The notes below the pieces were generated by a model that worked only from the letters and a program-made list of their open reading frames with translations, was not told the origin of the DNA and did not search any database. From NCBI GenBank assembly GCA_009760855.2, contig WPIO01000001.1, forward strand, positions 7,063,001 to 7,127,000: a stretch of 64,000 nt of DNA, read 5' to 3'. The DNA is from Cristatella mucedo (lineage: Eukaryota > Bryozoa > Phylactolaemata > Cristatellidae). The number at the start of each line of letters is the position of its first letter. Position 1 is the stretch's first letter. The position numbers were made by a program, and so were the translations under genes. Below, piece after piece: positions 31,819 to 42,185 of this stretch.

Positions 31819-32997
31819 ACCATGCGTCCTTTTTTAAACCAATCTGGAACTGCACAGGCCAGGAGAAGTAGCCGGCCGTTAAGCTATTGCTTGACTGATG
31901 GGCACGTGTGATATTTCTGGAAACTTTCGTACATGCATTTTTGTTAAGCTCTTAAAGTATACTTTCGGTACCAGGACTCTGCCGGCGTAAGCTCTACTTA
32001 CGCCTTCCCTCGTGTGTACGAAGTAGCCATCATAAGGAACGATAGTATCGAAGAAGTAGCAGCGAAGGACCGTCCGACTCAGAAGCCCTGGAAGGGGCAG
32101 CACGAGATCATATTGCTGGGTTGGAATTTCGCCAGAGCATTGAATTCGACGAACAAAAGAATCTTTGCCCAAGGCGATCGTTGAGCGAAAGCGAAGACTT
32201 AATTTATTGTTGGGGAAAACCTGAGGCTGAGAGGTGGCCACTGCTGCTCAGTAGTAGCTCAACTTAATCTTGGTTTGAGAGAGCCAAGCCAGCCGCGGAG
32301 AGCCTTGTAAGTCATTATAAGAATTGCATTCGCCGTATTCGATCGGCAGCTACAGCTGCTGTTCTGATGGCTCTGAGGCCTTGTTAAAATTCTCTCCAAT
32401 TTAAAGACCAGTCTGATCGTGCATGCATTAAGGCGCCACCGCCGATACTTGATTTGCTTGCAACCTCGATAAGATAGAACTGTATAGTCCAACCTGTGGC
32501 TGGCAGCTGGTAACCTCTGTAGCTGACCGCCTGGGTCTGGGTATGCTGTCGTTAATTCAGCATTGAGTGCAGCCTACAACATCCCGTTTTCAATGGAATT
32601 GGGTATGATTTTCGCCTTGGGCTTCGTTGGGCGTCTATTCAACTCCTGAGGAAGACGTGATACCTCCAGTCTTTCTTTCTAGTGGTAGGTTCTTCTTTGG
32701 ATCGGGGTCTCAGAGTTTTTTTTAAATCAGGCTAATTATTTCCGCTAATATTATTATCACTTGCATCGCCATCCAAGAGACCTCAAAGTGTGGCTGCATA
32801 AACAGGTCGTACTGACACGCAGATTAGCCTAAGAACTTCATCATTCACACGACTGATTCACGTAGGCCGAAAGTGGCGATTATGAGTATTTACTACTAGT
32901 GTCCAAGTAGCGCCTAGACCAGATTTCAGCGCCTCCGGCGCCCAGTCAAAGTGCACTCGTGACTGGCCAATGCGGCAGATTGAGTTACTTTGGCGGG
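31819..32997. other. Intergenic stretch with rising CpG
   Basis: CpG becomes frequent from about 31.95 kb. A - strand open frame (31879-32241) begins at GTG, not ATG, and has an in-frame GTAAGT; it could be an exon but no family is recognised. Confidence 0.45.
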
Positions 32998-33095
32998 ACG
33001 ATAACAATAATAATATAATGCATTTGATATAGCACCCTCTGAGAACTCAATCTCTTTCTAGGCACTTTACATTTGCTGCAAAGGAAGCACGATCG
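32998..33095 (-). repeat. L2-type LINE 3' tail, inverted
   Basis: On the - strand: TTTGCAGCAAATGTAAAGTG, GATTGAGTTCTCAGAGGG, then ATT/ATA-rich end. Confidence 0.82.
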
Positions 33096-33196
33096 AATAG
33101 TTAGTTAGGTAAAGGCATTTATGCCACATCCTGGTTTCAAATCAAGCTTTGGCATCCAAGCGATCTGCTCACTTGTCTACAGATTTAGGGCCTACG

Positions 33197-34118
33197 ACCG
33201 CATTTCCGCGAAAATGAGACCTAAATGAAAAATAAGTCCCAGTTCATCTCAGCAATCTTGATCATCTCCTCTGGCATTTGCATAAAGACGTGCACGGATC
33301 GAAAACGGTAGTGTGCAGAGGCGAAGCCGGGGGGGGGGGTGGCAGCTGCTACCCCCGGCCTGGTTGGTTGGAGCCGACGTCTGACACCCGGTCGGACGGC
33401 CGGCGGTCGCCCTTGTGCTGCTGGCCCCTTGGTGCTTGGCCAGGCTGCACGACACCCGCAGGCGCTGATGGGACGCCCCAGACCCCGCTTTACAGGCAGG
33501 TTCCGCCCCCAGACCCACCACCGTGCCACTTCAGCGCTCCAATCCTGGCTTCGAATCTAGTAGTGTTCGATTCGGCCACCACTCACTTCGCTGAAGACAT
33601 GAAGAACTTCCATGCAGAAAGAAGAATAGACAATCTAATGATTCTTGAAGGGATGGCTGCTTATCTACAGTCTCTCTTGACTTTGCAATAAACAAGCCAT
33701 TCAAAAAGCATTTCTGGGCGATAATCAAGTACCACAACGTGGAAGCATTGTGAAGCATAGCCTGCAAGAGGTCGTGACTCTGGTTGAAAGATTTACAGAA
33801 TAAAATCACCGACAGTTGTATTGCCAATGCACTACGAGCAGGTTACACGGACGCGATGTGCTCCTATTTAACAAGAGCTCTGTCGCTGGACGTGAGAGAA
33901 TGGGGTCAATGGAAGAAGATTCTCAAGAAATTCGGGCCGGCATTCTGTGCTTGGAGATTTATGCTGAACAATGTTCAGAAGATACGCGACTCCGATTGAA
34001 CAGATGTAGATTTTTTTGTACACGAACACATTTGACATCCTCTGAAAATAAGCCCTATTGCGTCTTTTGGAGCAAAAAAACTATGTAAGACCAGGCCTTA
34101 TTTTCGGCAAAATGCGGT
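33197..34118 (+). mobile_element. pogo/Tigger-like DNA transposon relic with TIRs
   Basis: The left end (ACCGCATTTCCGCGAAAATG at 33197) and the reverse complement of the right end (ACCGCATTTTGCCGAAAATA) form terminal inverted repeats beside TA dinucleotides. Inside, 33567-33620 encodes FDSATTHFAEDMKNF, then ILEGMAAYLQSL and, after a frameshift, LAINKPFKKHFW. This follows the DDE_1 order of pogo/Tigger/Jerky transposases (second-D block, then a LQPLDvsvNKPFK motif). Later ITDSCIANALRAGY resembles the C-terminal region. The frame is broken by stops and the N-terminal half is missing; a GC-rich block at about 33310-33535 replaces part of it. Inactive. Confidence 0.75.
33329..33339 (+). repeat. 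G11 homopolymer
   Basis: Eleven G in a row, inside the GC-rich insert of the pogo-like relic; CCCCCGGC follows 14 nt later and could pair with it. Confidence 0.95.
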
Positions 34119-35074
34119 AGCAACGCCTGGCGGCAGCACCTGAAGCCTGGCGAGTTGCCGCGGATTCGCTAGGATGCCTACTGATGGATCTCTCAGGGAG
34201 CCGAAGCTCGATTTCGCACGAGCGAAAGCGTGTTGTAACGGGTCGGCACGCGAACTGCCGGAGCTCTGCTGCCCCTTCCGCACGGGTTTCGTTCCTCTGC
34301 GTCTATGCGTGGCTGGCGATGCGACTGGCGATAGAGCCTTTCGCGTTCGGCTCGTAAAGGCGAGGCTACAAACGGTGCAACAGCGAAGCTGCCACCTGCC
34401 GCTGCCGGCTGCCTATCGCAAGTATATGGCTAGAGGCTGAACGAGGCGTTACCGATTTTTCCACGAGCAGGCGCCAGAGGAGTCGGTGGCGAAAAAGAAG
34501 GGCGGCCAACCTGTGGGGTGGTAGCACCGAGCGTCCTGCCCCCCCCCCCCTACCCGCCCTCGCCACGGGCTCGACGGCAGACTGCCGTGCGAGACGATGC
34601 GATGCGTTCGCGTTGCTTTCTGGCCACTTTGTAGGCTTGTCGCCGCCTGCCGCATTTCTCGCGTTGCTCGGATGCCGCGCATGCCGCTGGGAATGAATGT
34701 GGAAGTATATGACGCCTGGACTTGCGGGCTGCGGTTCGGCCGCCGATGCACAATTCTCGCTCGGCTCGCCAATTCGGTAATGGCCCAGGCTTGCCATGGC
34801 CGCATCGGCTGCAGAAAACGTCCGGGTTTTTCTCGCATTGAGCGCTTCGCGTCCTCGTGGTGTCTGCTCCGGAAGTACGCCGACGGGAAGCGTGCGACAG
34901 ACGCGCAAGCAGCGGCGAGGGTGGCAGTGCACTGCCTCTTCAGTCGGACTTCCGCACTTGAATGGCAGCTAACTTTTTCTCAGATTGAACGACGATACAA
35001 CCAACTTTACTAGCTATGGGAAAACCTTTTGTGATGTGACTCAAAAGTTGGAAAACCTAACCCTCAAAAAATCC
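34119..35074. other. CpG-dense intergenic block
   Basis: GC- and CpG-rich sequence to about 34.95 kb, with a C12 tract at 34539-34550. Long overlapping open frames on both strands (for example 34366-34932 on -) are arginine- and alanine-rich and look like a consequence of composition. It could be an unmethylated CpG island with promoter activity. Confidence 0.5.
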
Positions 35075-35705
35075 TGCTGTAGCATCTGCACGAAATCTCG
35101 GTGTCCTGTTCCAAAGTGACCTTTCACTAGACGACCACATCAGTTCCAGAGTCAAGTCTGCCTACTTTCAAATATGTGAGTTTCCAAAGCTCGAGCCTGT
35201 TTTTGACAGGGATACCAAATTCGATTTGGTCTATACATTTATGACATCCCACCTCGAGTTCCGTAACTCGCTACTTGAGGGTCTACCGGCCTATGCAATC
35301 AGGCGTTTACAGTTTTTACAAAACTCTGCAGTCAGGGTTGTGTGCCATGAGCCGTCGCATTACACCTCTCATCCTTTCCAGCCGTCATGAGCTGCTACCT
35401 CCGTGCTACTTACTACCTCAACTGCTCTCCTGACTCGACTATGTTTCTCACTTTCTCTTTGTGACGCGACAAGGAAGTCAGTTGGGTTACCGAAAGCCGC
35501 TTGGGCTATGAGCGTGCTGCAACAAAACTCTCCTGCATAACATCCATGAAGTCTTTGTGGTTTTGTAGAGTCATAGCCGGAGATGCATTACATTGCATTC
35601 CCGCCGACCCACGCCGGCTCCTAATTAAGCAGCGTGTCGACTTCAATGCTTTTTAGGTGGGCGCCTACAACGTCATGCAACTACAGCTCGTCCGCTGTGC
35701 GACGC
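35075..35705 (+). mobile_element. L2-type reverse transcriptase relic, interrupted by repeat R
   Basis: 35083-35370 encodes ARNLGVLFQSDLSLDDHIS, SAYFQICEFPKLEPVFDRDT, then LEGLPAYAIRRLQFLQNSAV and RVV, the thumb region of CR1/L2 reverse transcriptase. The next expected block (HWLPVKQRIDFK) appears only at 35608-35652 as RRLLIKQRVDFNAF, after 230 bp of repeat R. Truncated at both ends. Confidence 0.87.
35371..35600 (+). repeat. Repeat R nested in the L2 relic
   Basis: It runs from ATCCTTTCCAGCC to a GCATTACATTGCATT tail. GCATTACA also occurs just before the insertion (35357-35364), a possible target-site duplication, though it resembles the tail itself. Other copies are at 14.6 and 55.2 kb. 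Confidence 0.87.
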
Positions 35706-35820
35706 GGCACAATCGAGCGCCAAATTTAGACCAATCTTTAGATTTATTTGTATATAAAAATTGCTCAGGTGTTGCTTTTAAACATAAGATAAATTAATTT
35801 CAATCGGTAGCAAGTTCTTA

Positions 35821-35940
35821 CGCCAAGAAGTCAGATCTGGCGCCAAGAAGTCAGATCTAGCGCCAAGAAGTCAGATCTGGCGCCAAGAAGTCAGATCTGG
35901 CGCCAAGAAGTCAGATCTGGCGCCAAGAAGTCAGATCTAG
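35821..35940 (+). repeat. 20-bp minisatellite, 6 copies
   Basis: Six head-to-tail units of CGCCAAGAAGTCAGATCTGG. The only difference seen is G or A at position 19 (AGATCTGG or AGATCTAG). The low divergence shows a young or homogenised array. Confidence 0.97.
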
Positions 35941-37985
35941 CGAGCTCCCGAAGCGCCTCTTATGCGTTCGCTCTATCGATTGCTATCGTTTGGCAATGCA
36001 CTCTTTGTTACGCTCCGCGAAGGCCGATAGCGAGCATCGCGGCATACGTAGCGGAGCCTCGGACTCGAAGTGAAAACGCGAGCTCTACCGATCGAGTGAC
36101 GGTCACTGGTCGCGCGATGTCTCGGCAAGGGCGCAGCCATGATCTTGGCTCGAGGACCAACCTCGACTTTGAGGGGTTACAAGAGGTCAAACCTTTTCCA
36201 CTTTTTTAAATTCACCCCAAAAAATATATATACAGTCTCTGTTCTTTTTGGGAGAGGCTGAGTCTCCGAGCTGAATGGGCGGAAGCCTCTTTCGGCACAC
36301 GCGTCCAAAACGAGTTTTCTCTCCGCCCCCCCCATTTACTCAACTCGGCGAAGCGTAACCGACCTGCGTGCTGACGGTCTGACGCGGAACCTGCGCACCG
36401 ACCTCAGCGCTCCTGTCAGCTCTGTTACCCCTGTGTAAGAAGAATTACCTCTTCGGGGACTTTTAAAAATACGAACGTTCTCGTTAAAAGCATGGTTAGC
36501 GCGCTCCGGAAATCGAGCCTGAGAGTGCCCGCCGAAGGCGACCCCTCACTGGCATCCCTTTTAGCTCCAGCTTAAAAAGAAAAGGAAACGGCCGACCTTA
36601 ATTTGAGAAAAACCCAAAAGGATGCGCCTTCTATGTGTTTCACACGCCTCCATAGTCGCCCTCAAAGCCTCAGTGGAAGCGTATTAGCAATAGCATGCTA
36701 GCGACTGACATGCTTCCATTCCAGCATATGCAAAGTGCCTAGAAAGAAATCTAGTCTTCTTAGAGTAACGTTTGGAGTGACCGTCATACCAAGACCCAGG
36801 GGTAGTTGTCAAAAAGTCAACGAGCAGACGCTCTTTATCTCTTTCATGCGCCAGCGCTGCGTCGGACTCTCCGGCCGCGAGCGCTCATCGATGCTGGCCG
36901 CGACTGCGAGGTCGCGCGCGGCGGTGCGTGCCATCTTGTCCGCTATATAAATGCCTTATTCTTAGTGATACCGGACTTCCAAAGGAGAGAGATAAAGGGA
37001 GCGCTCTTCGAAGCAGACGGCTTTGGTTGGAGGGCAGCGCACTTGTCCAGCCAGAACCGTCGAGGCAGACTCTCTCTCTCTCTCTCGCGCCCCTCTCTCT
37101 CGAGCCCCTCTCTCGAGCCCCTCTCCCTCTCTCTCTCTCGCGCCCCTGTCGCTCCCCTCGCTACGCTCCTGCCCCACGGAGCCAGAGCTGCGGCCTCCGC
37201 GACGGTCGACGACACTCGGTAGCCAAGAGCAAGACTTTGGCGCAGCTGCAAAAAGTCCCAGCAACGGCAGCGTCGTCATGAGTGTCGTGCCTTCGCAAGG
37301 TCGTATCGGACGACCGTCGCTAATGAGCCAGAAGTGCTAGGGAAGCTCCTGGTGCATTGCTAGCGCAGCCTCCCCGCGGCCTGCCGACATCCGGAAAGCG
37401 TCGAGAGATGGAAGCCGTCGCGCGAGCTTGCTAGCCGCCCGAAGCCTCGGTGCCCGAAGCCTTTGAAACGCCACGGGTGCCGCCGTCAGCTGGCAAGGAC
37501 TCTACCCGCGAAATGGTTGGCTTTATTTTAGCCTTGTGCGTCGAAGGTCGCCGGTTCAACTCCCGAGAGCGATACGACGTATTCGCTGTCTCTAGCGCCG
37601 CCGTTTCCCTTGGGCGCTAACGGTGCTAAATAAATCCGCCCCACGGTGCAGCCTTGTCGTATTGCATACACTGTGCAATTCGTTCATTTGCTTTCCCGAA
37701 CTCACTCCGCTGGCCTCCGCCAGGCAGCAATGGCGAGCGGTACTCTCCCGAAATCCTCCCGCAGAATAAGAACTTGGCAACGCGAGAGGCTTTCTAGCTG
37801 CTGCGGCGCTATCTAAGCGACTACGAGGCCGTTCGGGCTTATTCGAGCATCGATGGAGAGCTCGCTGTGCTTCTACTGTGCGCACGCGCGTACACTTGCT
37901 GCTTAGGAATTCTGACACTTCTACCGAGCTTTGCCAGCTTTATATAGGAGCTCGGGTGAACCGATATAACCGATGAAGCCGATAT
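35941..37985. other. CpG-rich intergenic block
   Basis: CpG density is high, especially 36.85-37.5 kb. It includes an L2-like tail at 36722-36765 and a CT-rich tract at 37070-37145. No coding exon could be supported. It is a candidate promoter or 5' exon region for the TEAD gene, or an unmethylated island. Confidence 0.45.
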
Positions 37986-38047
37986 AACAGCCTCATTTAT
38001 ATAGCGACAGAAGAGTCTTGGTGGCTACGATCGCCGCTTGCTGCGAA

Positions 38048-38049
<2 letters not shown>
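37986..38049 (-). repeat. SINE family A 3' end, inverted, broken by (TA)n
   Basis: CAGCCTCATTTATATAGCGA to GCTTGCTGCGAACCA is the 3' half of family A on the - strand. The TA microsatellite starts where the missing half should continue. A second SINE end (GATTTAGCAGCCTCATTTG) lies after the TA run at 38140-38158. Confidence 0.7.

Positions 38050-38133
<84 letters not shown>
38050..38133 (+). repeat. (TA)n microsatellite, about 42 units
   Basis: 84 bp of uninterrupted TA. Confidence 0.97.
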
Positions 38134-38135
<2 letters not shown>

Positions 38136-38162
38136 TACTTGATTTAGCAGCCTCATTTGTAT

Positions 38163-38345
38163 CCCTACTAATTAAGGCGAGAAAGTTCGTCCGTTACGAG
38201 CTAAGATAGCGGCGAACGACCAGTACTTCCGAGTGTGAAGTGTAATTTATATATAATTATATACTTCATTTGTAGTAGACGTGTAATTTATGCGCATTAT
38301 TGTATTTTAACTATCACTCAGCGGAGCGAGTCCACAGGCAGTGAG
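38163..38345 (+). repeat. Repeat H, copy 1 (possible Helitron-type end)
   Basis: CTACTAATTAAGGCGAGAAA and GTTCGTC at the start, GATAGCGGCGAACG in the middle, AGTCCACAGGCAGTGAG at the end. The blocks match 39870-40036 in the same order and strand. Both copies lie just after TA-rich tracts. Confidence 0.65.
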
Positions 38346-38349
38346 CTCT

Positions 38350-38477
38350 AGTAGTAGCACACGAGCCCTTAACGGCTATCGCCACAGCTTGCAGTTGGCA
38401 GTAAAGAATCAACTCACTGCATGATTCGAACCCACGGCCTGGGTTGAGAAGAGCAAGCATCTTCCCTCCTGGTCTAT
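38350..38477 (-). repeat. SINE family A, inverted
   Basis: On the - strand: CAACCCAGGCCGTGGGTTCG head, TGCAAGCTGTGGCGATAGCC, then GGGCTCGTGTGC. Its 3' end is truncated. Confidence 0.78.
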
Positions 38478-39394
38478 CGCGGTCAATCCTGGTCGACCGC
38501 CCACAGCAGGACACAAACCAGCGACTTGGTTCGTGACGAGCGGGTGAGGGAGCCTGCGGGGGCACGTCCTTCACCCTCGCCGAAGAGCTACTCCACTCGC
38601 TCAAAGCCAGGCTCACTCTTCTTCACGTCTTCGAGTTACCCCGCCCTACAAGATTCGATCCGGGCAACTCGATGCCACGGAAGAACTAGTTGCCCGTGCC
38701 AAGTCGCGAAAGGTAGCTTCTCCGTTTTAAGAAGTCGCGCGTCGTCCGCTCATCGAGGCGCCATCCGACATCGCCGGGGGCTGAGTTCGCGCTCGCAGCT
38801 CTCTCGCCACGTGGCGCCTCGATTCTCGGCGGCAGTGTCAACCAGCTAGGCGTCCCACGGAAGGACAGCCTGAATGGCGGGCCGCCACGTCCCGGCGTCG
38901 CTTCGCGACGTCGATTCGGAAGTGCCTGCGCGGCAACGGCAAACGGCAGCAGCAGACGGACGGACGGCGGGCACATGCGGGCGCAGTCGAGTGGCGACGC
39001 GCGTCGCGCTCGCCGGCGCCGAAGTTGACGTCGCGCCGATCGCGAACGCGTCGTCGTTCGCTCGAACGCCGCGCAATCGTCCGGCTGATAGTTCGAACGG
39101 CGGCGCAGCGGCGCAGCGGCGCAGCGGCGGCGCAGCGGCAACATGTCCTGCGGTTTGCGGCGTGTCACGCACGCGGCCTCATCGATCGCGACCGCCTCCG
39201 AAGCAGGGGGCAGGGGAGGACTCACGAGCTTACGGCTGCCGCCGCATCGGTCGTGGCTGAGGCGACGGCTGGTGACAGTGCCCCGCTAAGCATTCCGCCT
39301 ACCGCGCTAAATCTGCTCGCATCCTTCACCGTTCGCAGTCGGGAACGGTAGCGGCTGTCGCAGACGTTCAATTCAGCTAGGCGCGTGCAATCCG
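38478..39394. other. CpG island-like block
   Basis: 38881-39000 contains 23 CpG in 120 bp by hand count. It includes (GCGGCGCA)-like triplet repeats near 39098-39140. The 179-residue - strand open frame (38686-39225) is arginine-rich and overlaps other open frames, so it was not called a gene. Confidence 0.6.
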
Positions 39395-39460
39395 TCCAAT
39401 GTGAAGTGCCCAGACAGAGATTTAGTTCTTAGCGAGGTGCGATACAAATGCTTTGTAATG
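39395..39460 (+). repeat. L2-type tail fragment
   Basis: AATGTGAAGTGCCCAGACAG, GATTTAGTTCTTAGCGAGGT, ATACAAATG resemble the tail of the copies at 3.3 and 62.0 kb. Confidence 0.55.
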
Positions 39461-39717
39461 CAATCGTTCATTGGCGCTCGCGCGGTTGCGTGCGAGTGAG
39501 GTGGACGAGGCCAAGATGGCGACGCGCTAAGAAGAACCTGCATCTGGAGAGTGCCGACGTTTCAGCAGCGATGTTTGCCGTACACCATACAACCACAAGA
39601 ACGGCGTCTTTCTTAAGCGCAGCCAAGACAACGGGCTGCCCGCTCAGCGAGCGGTGGTTTCGAGCCGTGTGCTCGTGGCTAGCGAGCTTCTCGCCGAGGG
39701 ATTCGCTGGCCACGCGA

Positions 39718-39820
39718 CTATATATATAGACTATATATATATAGACTATATATATATATATAGACTATATATACTATGTATATATATATATATATATATA
39801 TACCATATATATATATAGAG

Positions 39821-39858
<38 letters not shown>
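39718..39858 (+). repeat. TA-rich compound microsatellite
   Basis: TA runs are broken by regular GAC insertions (TATAGACTATA several times) and a GAGAGAGAC step. The insertions recur every 18-22 bp in the left half. Confidence 0.95.
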
Positions 39859-39859
<1 letters not shown>

Positions 39860-39869
39860 GTATGCATGT

Positions 39870-40036
39870 ATCTACTAATTAAAGTTTGAAAGTTCGTCAT
39901 GCCGCGGATGGCGCACTTGCGTCGCGTGGCAAGACAGCAAACTTCTTCAATCAAGCGGCAAGATAGCGAAACGTTGGCTTCCGTGACGGAACTACTATGA
40001 ATCAGCGAAGCGATTCCACAGGCAGTGAGTTGCTCC
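39870..40036 (+). repeat. Repeat H, copy 2 (possible Helitron-type 5' end)
   Basis: It begins TCTACTAATTAAAGTTTGAA directly after the TA tract, continues AGTTCGTC and AAGATAGCGAAACG, and ends GATTCCACAGGCAGTGAG. A TC start with an ACTAATTAAAG motif resembles Helitron 5' ends, but the diagnostic 3' hairpin and CTRR were not found. Confidence 0.6.
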
Positions 40037-40232
40037 TATAAATTATGTGCCTTATACTTCCACGCGTATGTTTATATTTGTTGCGGTGTACGTTATTCAG
40101 GTAGGTAAGTACTACTAATTTAGCGTGACAAACGACTGCAAAATGTACGCAATTGTAAACTAGCTCGTTCTAGTACCAGTCCTTGACATCATTAAGTTCT
40201 CAAATGGTAGATTTCAACTTTCGCAAAATACT

Positions 40233-40262
40233 CTGCCTCTCGTGGGTAGCCACGAGAGGCAG
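40233..40262. repeat. 13-bp hairpin followed by a T run
   Basis: Arms CTGCCTCTCGTGG (40233-40245) and its exact complement (40250-40262) enclose a 4-nt loop. TTTTTT follows 2 nt later, and another short palindrome (CAGGTT/AACCTG) overlaps. Confidence 0.88.
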
Positions 40263-40353
40263 GTTTTTTCGCAACCTGTTGCGCCATGCCTTTCCTCTTG
40301 GGTAAAGTCGTGCTCCCTCTAATCCGTAGTGGGTTCGTAGATGCTTTCGGTGT

Positions 40354-40462
40354 CTGTCTCTGTCTGTCTGTCTCTGTCTGTCTCTGTCTGTCTCTGTCTG
40401 TCTGTCTGTCTCTGTCTGTCTGTCTGTCTCTGTCTGTCGCGCCCTCTCTTTCTTTCTCTCTC
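40354..40462 (+). repeat. (TGTC)n / (CT)n microsatellite
   Basis: TGTCTC and TGTCTG units run to 40437, then TTTCTCTCTC to about 40470. Confidence 0.93.
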
Positions 40463-40553
40463 TCTCTCTCGCTGTAGGCCGGCTATGTATCCATAAGTAC
40501 CAGTATATCTATTTCACTCTCTCCCATTCTTTATCTTGTAAGAAAAAAAGCTT

Positions 40554-40690
40554 AGCTAATTCAACAGCCTAATTTATTTAGCGGCAGAAAAGCCTTTGTA
40601 GCTATTGCCCTGCTTTAGTGAGCGCCCACTGCAGGACTCGAACCCAGGACCTGAGTCGTGAAGGGCGAGTACCTTACCTCCTGGATTAAG
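40554..40690 (-). repeat. SINE family A, inverted
   Basis: On the - strand: CACGACTCAGGTCCTGGGTT, CGAGTCCTGCAGTGGGCG, GGCTTTTCTGCCGC and GCTGTTGAATTAGCT. Near full length. Confidence 0.83.
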
Positions 40691-42185
40691 TCGCATGGTT
40701 TGATGTGGTCGCAAAAATTTCAGCACTCCACTCATCCAGGTTTCATAACACGCTACTCGCAGTATTCGGACGGCCAAACGGAAACCTTTCTTACCGTAGC
40801 GAAATTACTCTTGCTCTCCCACTCTCTGCCTCATCATCCGCTATTGCTGCGAAAGGATGGTCGCATCTCGCATTGTACCCGTCATTAGCAATTATTTACT
40901 GTGGTTTTTGCTCTCTTACGTCATTCAGGCTCGAATGTGGAGCGACAGGGAAGTTTTTGTGGGGCACGCGTGGAATCAAAGAAGCGAGCAGTGCCCAAGT
41001 CGCTTCTCGTCGCAGCCTTGTCCTCAGGACCGAGCTCCGTCTGCGTGGGCGTGATCTTGTGCCGCCGGAAGCCGTGGCCGTTCCGAGCGAGTTAGAATTT
41101 GCAATTTGCGGCCAGATCGTCGAGATGCCATCAGCGTGCAGCAGTGTGGAGAACTATGCCTGGGACCGCCAAAGATTCTCTATTCTTTTAACCTTATGAT
41201 TTTTAGTTTTGCTTTCAGTTCTACACTCGATCGCTTTGTTTTTCTAAAGCTTTCGATAAACGGCCTTCGCGAGCCAGTTTGCAAGGTCAAGCCCTAGACT
41301 CTTCGAGCAACCTCGAGAAATGCGGACCGAATGGCGGAAGCTTGCCGGGAGAGCATCCGGGGATGCAGCGCAGCGAAACTGCGCTCGGAAGCCGAAGCCA
41401 GCGGATCGTCTATCGAAGGCCGTGCAGCACGACAGGCCGGTTGCGACTAACGACCGGTGCCTGAGGCGGCGGCTACTTGGCGGCAGACCGGAAGGGAACG
41501 ATGCGACTGGTGGAGAGGAGCCTCCGGGAGCCTTCCGGGAGCTGCAGATTGCTGTGTGCAGCAGCCTCGCATACTGTGAGTACCGTGCTACGCTTGCTAT
41601 CTATGCTAGCTAGACACTTTTCTTTTCGTCGAGTCCAGGTGGCCTATTTGACCAACTGGGAGGAGCAGATGCAGGAGCTCCGAGCGGCAGAGCGGCTCGG
41701 CCGAGCGCTCTTCAAGCTCGCAGCACGTAATCGGGCAGCGCCCCCACGTCAAGCGCCCTCTATCGGAGCGGACGAGCGGCGGGCTAAGGACGGTCGTGCT
41801 GGCTGCCGGCTGCTGCTGCCGCCGTCGCAAGACAGAGGAGAAGCTGTGCTATCGCGTTACGGAAGGAGGCCAGCGAGCAGCCGCAGGGGTAATCGGCTCA
41901 CCTACCGTGTAGGAGGCCGTCGGCCGGATCTCTGCCGGCTGTCTCTTCGGAGAGGTCGCTCGCTAGGAAAGAAGCTCTACACGAATCGCCTCGAAATGAA
42001 TCTGAGACTTAAGACCTGCCGAACGCCCACCATTGCGAGCCCTCACGACTATCCGCCGATCGACAGACTTTAGAGCGGTTAACCTAACGTTGACCGTTTT
42101 CCCTCGTCGTTGACCAGCGGAAATAGTGGGTGCGGCAACATTTTCTCGTTTGAGCCCGGAAGGCCGGTTTCCGTCTATCCGTCTG
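40691..42185. other. CpG-rich intergenic block, no gene supported
   Basis: CpG is dense from 41.0 to 42.1 kb. The longest open frame (41477-42073) starts at TTG, not ATG, and is rich in R, A and L. GAGTCCAG|GT at about 41632 resembles a splice acceptor, but no matching exon could be assigned. Confidence 0.45.

Noticed and set aside
31879-32241. 120-codon - strand open frame with an internal GTAAGT donor.
   Set aside because: It begins at GTG, no partner exon or family was recognised, and the length is within chance.
34366-34932. 188-codon - strand open frame.
   Set aside because: Same compositional explanation; overlapping frames on both strands and no family match.
38686-39225. 179-codon - strand open frame.
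   Set aside because: Arginine-rich, overlaps other long frames on both strands in a CpG-dense block, and has no domain motif. High GC lowers stop frequency.
41477-42073. 198-codon + strand open frame.
   Set aside because: Starts at TTG rather than ATG, is R/A/L-rich in a GC-rich block, and has no recognisable motif.
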